The notes under the pieces were generated by a model. It did not search any database. It was not told the origin of the DNA and was given only the letters and a program-made list of their open reading frames with translations. Shown piece by piece: positions 58,274 through 64,000 of a stretch of 64,000 bases of DNA. The DNA lies in the NCBI RefSeq assembly GCF_036785885.1, contig NC_092330.1, positions 19,812,525-19,876,524 of the forward strand, in the 5' to 3' direction. This DNA is from Coffea arabica. Taxonomy: Eukaryota; Streptophyta; Magnoliopsida; Gentianales; Rubiaceae. Position 1 is the stretch's first letter; every line of letters starts with the position of its first letter. The position numbers and the translations under genes are program-made.

Positions 58274-58906
58274 AGGGGTGCAACACGAGGATTTCCCAGG
58301 GGGTCACCTAGGGGTGTCAACGGGCCGGGTCCGGGCCGGAATTCATTATTCCGGACCCGGACCCGGAGCCGACCCGTTTACCCGACGGGTCTTTTATTCG
58401 GTGTTCCGGATCCGGACCCGGCGAGTCTCGGATCCGGGTCGGGTCTACCCGAACAAATTTGCCGAAATTTATAATTTCTAACAAAAAAGAGAAAAAGATA
58501 TATTTGTAAACAAATTTCTAGCTAATGCAAAGAAAAAACCAAATAAGAAAATAAATCAAATTGATTTTACTCAAATACATCATCCTAATCAAATTATATT
58601 GATAATATATATTTTTTATAAATTATTAAATCATTTATATCCGGATCCGGTTCTAATACGGGTCGGAATACTATATTCCGTATCCGACCCGTTTTTTTGT
58701 TTGAAAAAACGGATCCGGATCCGGATAACGGAATTAAATCCCTACCCATACCCGAAAAAATTTCAGCGATCCGATCCGGATCCGGGTCTAGACCCGACCC
58801 GTTGACAGGCCTAGGGTCACCCATCCTAGTACTACTGTCGCCCAAGCACGCTTAACTTCGGAGTTCTGATGGGATCCGGTGCATTAGTGCTGGTATGATC
58901 GCACCC
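58274..58906 (-). pseudogene. Split 5S gene (copy U), left-array-like 5' part
   Basis: Insert at 58309-58813. G70C and G102A, but C46 retained as in the left-array copies. That retention and its insert's right end link it to the left array. Confidence 0.94.
58309..58813. mobile_element. hAT MITE copy in 5S gene U, mosaic
   Basis: 505 bp. The left and middle parts are subtype 1. The right end (GGGTCTAGACCC, GTTGACAGGCC) matches the left-array copy at 440-943. Private changes: CCCGAAAAAATTTCAGCG. Confidence 0.9.
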
Positions 58907-59316
58907 GCCATGTTCCTTTCGCTTTATTCTTTTAAACTGCCACGTCCTGTGAAGCAGTTTGGCTTTTCTGGACCCGAATTCATTCTAAGCGTCAATTCAT
59001 GAATTTCCTCTCATCCTTTTATTTATTTACTTTTATATTTTTTTCTTGTTGCTTTGCACCTTTTTTTTCCCTCGTCGCACAACTCTCAATTATCCTGAAA
59101 TTGATCCTTCACGCTTGCGCTTATACATTTGCGCCGACAACTTTGACCGACGATCCGGGCTTCGATCCAGCCGTACCGTTCCTGACTTGTCTCGCGCCTT
59201 CAGATCCGCCTTCATGCTTCGATGAGAAGCAAAATATCAAGCAATCGTTCCGACGGAGCTAAATTACTACAGCATAAAGAACGAAGGGGAAATTTGGATT
59301 TCGAAACAAAAAAGGG

Positions 59317-59436
59317 AGGGGTGCAACACGAGGACTTCCCAGGGGGTCACCCATCCTAGTACTACTCTCGCCCAAGCACGCTTAACTTCGGAGTTCTGAT
59401 GGGATCCGGTGCATTAGTGCTGGTATGATCGCACCC
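59317..59436 (-). rRNA. 5S ribosomal RNA (uninterrupted, copy V)
   Basis: 120 bp, canonical. It is the only whole gene in the right array with C at -1, as in copy B of the left array. Confidence 0.96.
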
Positions 59437-59848
59437 GCCATGTTCCTTTCGCTTTATTCTTTTAAACTGCCCCGTCCTGTGAAGCAGTGTGGCTTTTCTG
59501 GACCCGAATTCATTTTAAGCGTCAATTCAAGAATTTCCCCTCATCCTTTTATTTATTTACTTTTACATTTTTTTCTTGTTGATTTGCACCATTTTTTTTT
59601 CCCTCGTCGCGCAACTCTCAATTATCCTGAAATTGATCCTTCACGCTTGCGCTTATACATTTGCGCCGACAACTTTGACCGACGATCCGGGCTTCGATCC
59701 AGCCGTACCGTTCCTGACTTGTCTCGCGCCTTCAGATCCGCCTTCATGCTTCGATGAGAAGCAAAATATAAAGCAATCGTTCCGACGGAGCTAAATTACT
59801 ACAGCATAAAGAACGAAGGGAAAATTTGGATTTCGAAACAAAAAAGGG

Positions 59849-60481
59849 AGGGGTGCAACACGAGGATTTCCCAGGGGGTCACCTAGGGGTGTCAACGGGC
59901 CGGGTCCGGGCCGGAATTCATTATTCCGGACCCGGACCCGGAGCCGACCCGTTTACCCGACGGGTCTTTTATTCGGTGTTCCGGATCCGGACCCGGCGAG
60001 TCTCGGATCCGGGTCGGGTCTACCCGAACAAATTTGCCGAAATTTATAATTTCTAACAAAAAAGAGAAAAAGATATATTTGTAAACAAATTTCTAGCTAA
60101 TGCAAAGAAAAAACCAAATAAGAAAATAAATCAAATTGATTTTACTCAAATACATCATCCTAATCAAATTATATTGATAATATATATTTTTTATAAATTA
60201 TTAAATCATTTATATCCGAATCCGGGTCTAATACGGGTCGGAATACTATATTCCGTATCCGACCCGTTTTTTTGTTTGAAAAAACGGATCCGGATCCGGA
60301 TAACGGAATTAAATCCCTACCCATACCCGCAAAAATTTCAGGGATCCGATCCGGATCCGGGTGTAGACCCGACCCGTTGACCGGCCTAGGGTCACCCATC
60401 CTAGTACTACTGTCGCCCAAGCACGCTTAACTTCGAAGTTCTGATGGGATCCGGTGCATTAGTGCTGGTATGATCGCACCC
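59849..60481 (-). pseudogene. Split 5S gene (copy W)
   Basis: Insert at 59884-60388. C46T, G70C, G102A. Confidence 0.94.
59884..60388. mobile_element. hAT MITE copy in 5S gene W
   Basis: 505 bp, subtype 3 with a private TATCCGAATCCGGG change. Confidence 0.92.
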
Positions 60482-60891
60482 GCCATGTTCCTTTCGCTTT
60501 ATTCTTTTAAACTGCCACGTCCTGTGAAGCAGTTTGGCTTTTCTGGACCCGAATTCATTCTAAGCGTCAATTCATGAATTTCCTCTCATCCTTTTATTTA
60601 TTTACTTTTATATTTTTTTCTTGTTGCTTTGCACCTTTTTTTTCCCTCGTCGCACAACTCTCAATTATCCTGAAATTGATCCTTCACGCTTGCGCTTATA
60701 CATTTGCGCCGACAACTTTGACCGACGATCCGGGCTTCGATCCAGCCGTACCGTTCCTGACTTGTCTCGCGCCTTCAGATCCGCCTTCATGCTTCGATGA
60801 GAAGCAAAATATAAAGCAATCGTTCCGACGGAGCTAAATTACTACAGCATAAAGAACGAAGGGAAAATTTGGATTTCGAAACAAAAAAGGG

Positions 60892-61524
60892 AGGGGTGCA
60901 ACACGAGGATTTCCCAGGGGGTCACCTAGGGGTGTCAACGGGCCGGGTCCGGGCCGGAATTCATTATTCCGGACCCGGACCCGGAGCCGACCCGTTTACC
61001 CGACGGGTCTTTTATTCGGTGTTCCGGATCCGGACCCGGCGAGTCTCGGATCCGGGTCGGGTCTACCCGAACAAATTTGCCAAAATTTATAATTTCTAAC
61101 AAAAAAGAGAAAAAGATATATTTGTAAACTAATTTCTAGCTAATGCAAAGAAAAAACCAAATAAGAAAATAAATCAAATTGATTTTACTCAAATACATCA
61201 TCCTAATCAAATTATATTGATAATATATATTTTTTATAAATTATTAAATCATTTATATCCGGATCCGGGTCTAATACGGGTCGGAATACTATATTCCGTA
61301 TCCGACCCGTTTTTTTGTTTGAAAAAACGGATCCGGATCCGGATAACGGAATTAAATCCCTACCCATACCCGCAAAAATTTCAGGGATCCGATCCGGATC
61401 CGGGTGTAGACCCGACCCGTTGACCGGCCTAGGGTCACCCATCCTAGTACTACTGTCGCCCAAGCACGCTTAACTTCGAAGTTCTGATGGGATCCGGTGC
61501 ATTAGTGCTGGTATGATCGCACCC
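60892..61524 (-). pseudogene. Split 5S gene (copy X)
   Basis: Insert at 60927-61431. C46T, G70C, G102A. Confidence 0.94.
60927..61431. mobile_element. hAT MITE copy in 5S gene X, mosaic
   Basis: 505 bp. Combines GGAGCCGACCC (subtype 1) with TTGCCAAAATT and TAAACTAATTTC (subtype 2) and the subtype 3 right half. Confidence 0.9.
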
Positions 61525-61934
61525 GCCATGTTCCTTTCGCTTTATTCTTTTAAACCGCCACGTCCTGTGAAGCAGTTTGGCTTTTCTGGACCCGAATTCA
61601 TTCTAAGCGTCAATTCATGAATTTCCTCTCATCCTTTTATTTATTTACTTTTATATTTTTTTCTTGTTGCTTTGCACCTTTTTTTTCCCTCGTCGCACAA
61701 CTCTCAATTATCCTGAAATTGATCCTTCACGCTTGCGCTTATGCATTTGCGCCGACAACATTGACCGACGATCCGGGCTTCGATTCAGCCGTACCGTTCC
61801 TGACTTGTCTCGCGCCTTCAGATCCGCCTTCATGCTTCGATGAGAAGCAAAATATAAAGCAATCGTTCCGACGGAGCTAAATTACTACAGCATAAAGAAC
61901 GAAGGGAAAATTTGGATTTCGAAACAAAAAAGGG

Positions 61935-62567
61935 AGGGGTGCAACACGAGGATTTCCCAGGGGGTCACCTAGGGGTGTCAACGGGCCGGATCCGGGCCGG
62001 AATTCTTTATTCCGGACCCGGACCCGGATCCGACCCGTTTACCCGACGGGTCTTTTATTCGGTGTTCCGGATCCGGACCCGGCGAGTCTCGGATCCGGGT
62101 CGGGTCTACCCGAACAAATTTGCCAAAATTTATAATTTCTAACAAAAAAGAGAAAAAGATATATTTGTAAACTAATTTCTAGCTAAAGCAAAGAAAAAAC
62201 CAAATAAGAAAATAAATCAAATTGATTTTACTCAAATACATCATTCTAATCAAATTATATTGATAATATATATTTTTTATAAATTATTAAATCATTTATA
62301 TCCGGATCCGGGTCTAGTACGGGTCGGAATACTATATTCCGTATCCGACCCGTTTTTTTGTTTGAAAAAACGGATCCGGATCCGGATAACGGAATTAAAT
62401 CCCTACCCATACCAGCAAAAATTTCAGGGATCCGATCCGGATCCGGGTGTAGACCCGACCCGTTGACCGGCCTAGGGTCACCCATCCTAGTACTACTGTC
62501 GCCCAAGCACGCTTAACTTCGAAGTTCTGATGGGATCCGGTGCATTAGTGCTGGTATGATCGCACCC
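61935..62567 (-). pseudogene. Split 5S gene (copy Y)
   Basis: Insert at 61970-62474. C46T, G70C, G102A. Confidence 0.94.
61970..62474. mobile_element. hAT MITE copy in 5S gene Y
   Basis: 505 bp, subtype 2 with a private CATCATTCTAATC change. Confidence 0.92.
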
Positions 62568-62977
62568 GCCATGTTCCTTTCGCTTTATTCTTTTAAACTG
62601 CCACGTCCTGTGAAGCAGTTTGGCTTTTCTGGACCCGAATTCATTCTAAGCGTCAATTCATGAATTTCCTCTCATCCTTTTATTTATTTACTTTTATATT
62701 TTTTTCTTGTTGCTTTGCACCTTTTTTTTCCCTCGTCGCACAACTCTCAATTATCCTGAAATTGATCCTTCACGCTTGCGCTTATACATTTGCGCCGACA
62801 ACTTTGACCGACGATCCGGGCTTCGATCCAGCCGTACCGTTCCTGACTTGTCTCGCGCCTTCAGATCCGCCTTCATGCTTCGATAAGAAGCAAAATATAA
62901 AGCAATCGTTCCGACGGAGCTAAATTACTACAGCATAAAGAACGAAGGGAAAATTTGGATTTCGAAACAAAAAAGGG

Positions 62978-63097
62978 AGGGGTGCAACACGAGGACTTCC
63001 CAGGGGGTCACCCATCCTAGTACTACTCTCGCCCAAGCACGCTTAACTTCGGAGTTCTGATGGGATCCGGTGCATTAGTGCTGGTATGATCGCACCC
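62978..63097 (-). rRNA. 5S ribosomal RNA (uninterrupted, copy Z)
   Basis: 120 bp, canonical at diagnostic positions. -1 base T. Confidence 0.96.
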
Positions 63098-63509
63098 ACC
63101 ATGTTCCTTTCGCTTTATTCTTTTAAACTGCCCCGTCCTGTGAAGCAGTGTGGCTTTTCTGGACCCGAATTCATTTTAAGCGTCAATTCAAGAATTTCCC
63201 CTCATCCTTTTATTTATTTACTTTTACATTTTTTTCTTGTTGATTTGCACCATTTTTTTTTCCCTCGTCGCGCAACTCTCAATTATCCTGAAATTGATCC
63301 TTCACGCTTGCGCTTATACATTTGCGCCGACAACTTTGACCGACGAACCGGGCTTCGATCCAGCCGTACCGTTCCTGACTTGTCTCGCGCCTTCAGATCC
63401 GCCTTCATGCTTCGATGAGAAGCAAAATATAAAGCAATCGTTCCGACGGAGCTAAATTACTACAGCATAAAGAACGAAGGGAAAATTTGGATTTCGAAAC
63501 AAAAAAGGG

Positions 63510-64000
63510 AGGGGTGCAACACGAGGATTTCCCAGGGGGTCACCTAGGGGTGTCAACGGGCCGGGTCCGGGCCGGAATTCATTATTCCGGACCCGGACCC
63601 GGAGCCGACACGTTTACCCGACGGGTCTTTTATTCGGTGTTCCGGATCCGGACCCGGCGAGTCTCGGATCCGGGTCGGGTCTACCCGAACAAATTTGCCG
63701 AAATTTATAATTTCTAACAAAAAAGAGAAAAAGATATATTTGTAAACAAATTTCTAGCTAATGCAAAGAAAAAACCAAATAAGAAAATAAATCAAATTGA
63801 TTTTACTCAAATACATCATCCTAATCAAATTATATTGATAATATATATTTTTTATAAATTATTAAATCATTTATATCCGGATCCGGGTCTAATACGGGTC
63901 GGAATACTATATTCCGTATCCGACCCGTTTTTTTGTTTGAAAAAACGGATCCGGATCCGGATAACGGAATTAAATCCCTACCCATACCCGCAAAAATTTC
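63510..64000 (-). pseudogene. Split 5S gene, cut by window end (copy AA)
   Basis: The 3' 27 nt of the gene and GGGTCACC (63537-63544) precede a hAT copy that runs off the window. The promoter half is outside. Confidence 0.92.
63545..64000. mobile_element. hAT MITE copy in 5S gene AA (partial by window)
   Basis: 456 bp visible, subtype 3 with a private GAGCCGACACG change. Confidence 0.9.

Larger units (their letters stand above)
44446..64000 (-). repeat. Right 5S rDNA array with higher-order repeats
   Basis: 23 units, counting the last partial one: 7 whole genes and 16 split genes. Gene starts are spaced 530 bp (whole-gene unit) or 1043/1045 bp (split-gene unit). Intervals between split units of the same subtype (45812, 49475, 53668, 57331, 62567) are 3663, 4193, 3663 and 5236 bp. 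A shift of 7,856 bp superimposes the nine gene starts from 46342 to 53668 on those from 54198 to 61524, with matching subtypes for the first five. The array continues beyond the window. Confidence 0.93.

Noticed and set aside
44446-64000. Regular repeats with unique-looking intervals, superficially CRISPR-like
   Set aside because: Repeats are 5S genes and transposons hundreds of bases long in a plant genome; the intervals are themselves repeated.

Overview
This window is plant nuclear DNA, almost certainly from a flowering plant. The 5S rRNA sequence matches the angiosperm consensus, and the transposons are typical plant families (SIRE-like Ty1/copia, Ty3/gypsy derivatives with very long LTRs, Mutator-like and hAT elements). 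I cannot name the species. I see no convincing intact host protein gene. The two ends are 5S rDNA tandem arrays and the middle is a nest of retrotransposons inside that locus.

Left array (1-3452) and right array (44446-64000, after a 500-N gap). All 5S genes lie on the minus strand. Two unit types alternate. One is a 530-bp unit with an uninterrupted 120-bp gene (8 copies). The other is a 1043-1045-bp unit whose gene is split by a ~505-bp non-autonomous hAT element (19 copies, three of them incomplete). The element sits at 5S nucleotides 86-93, has TAGGGGTGTCAA / TAGGCCTGTCAA ends and is flanked by a perfect 8-bp duplication GGGTCACC. Because every copy has the same insertion site, one insertion was spread by unequal exchange or conversion until split genes outnumber whole ones. 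In the right array the units form higher-order repeats of about 3.66, 4.19 and 5.24 kb, and one 7,856-bp shift superimposes nine consecutive gene positions. The split genes keep their whole upstream and internal Pol III promoter, so a ~150-nt 5S-hAT chimeric RNA is predicted.

Middle (3453-43945). The left array stops abruptly inside a hAT copy. Then come: a ~3.68-kb solo LTR (3526-16981, duplication CTTAT) holding a 7.6-kb long-LTR gypsy derivative (5743-13343, duplication AGGTA) and an inverted solo LTR (13814-15980, duplication GTTTT); a second, much younger long-LTR derivative (17503-25613, duplication GAAGA) with a gag ORF; a Mutator-like element with long inverted ends and a 9-bp duplication (26863-28218); a diverged second copy of the first solo LTR family (about 29070-42095), interrupted by a small inverted-repeat element and by a structurally whole SIRE-like copia element (31876-41858, duplication ATATT) with gag, pol and an extra 3' ORF; a possible host gene fragment (42171-42367); and a gypsy remnant with a complete 599-bp LTR (43208-43806) running into the gap.

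The exciting object is the 5S array: a transposon lodged inside an rRNA coding sequence and co-amplified with it.
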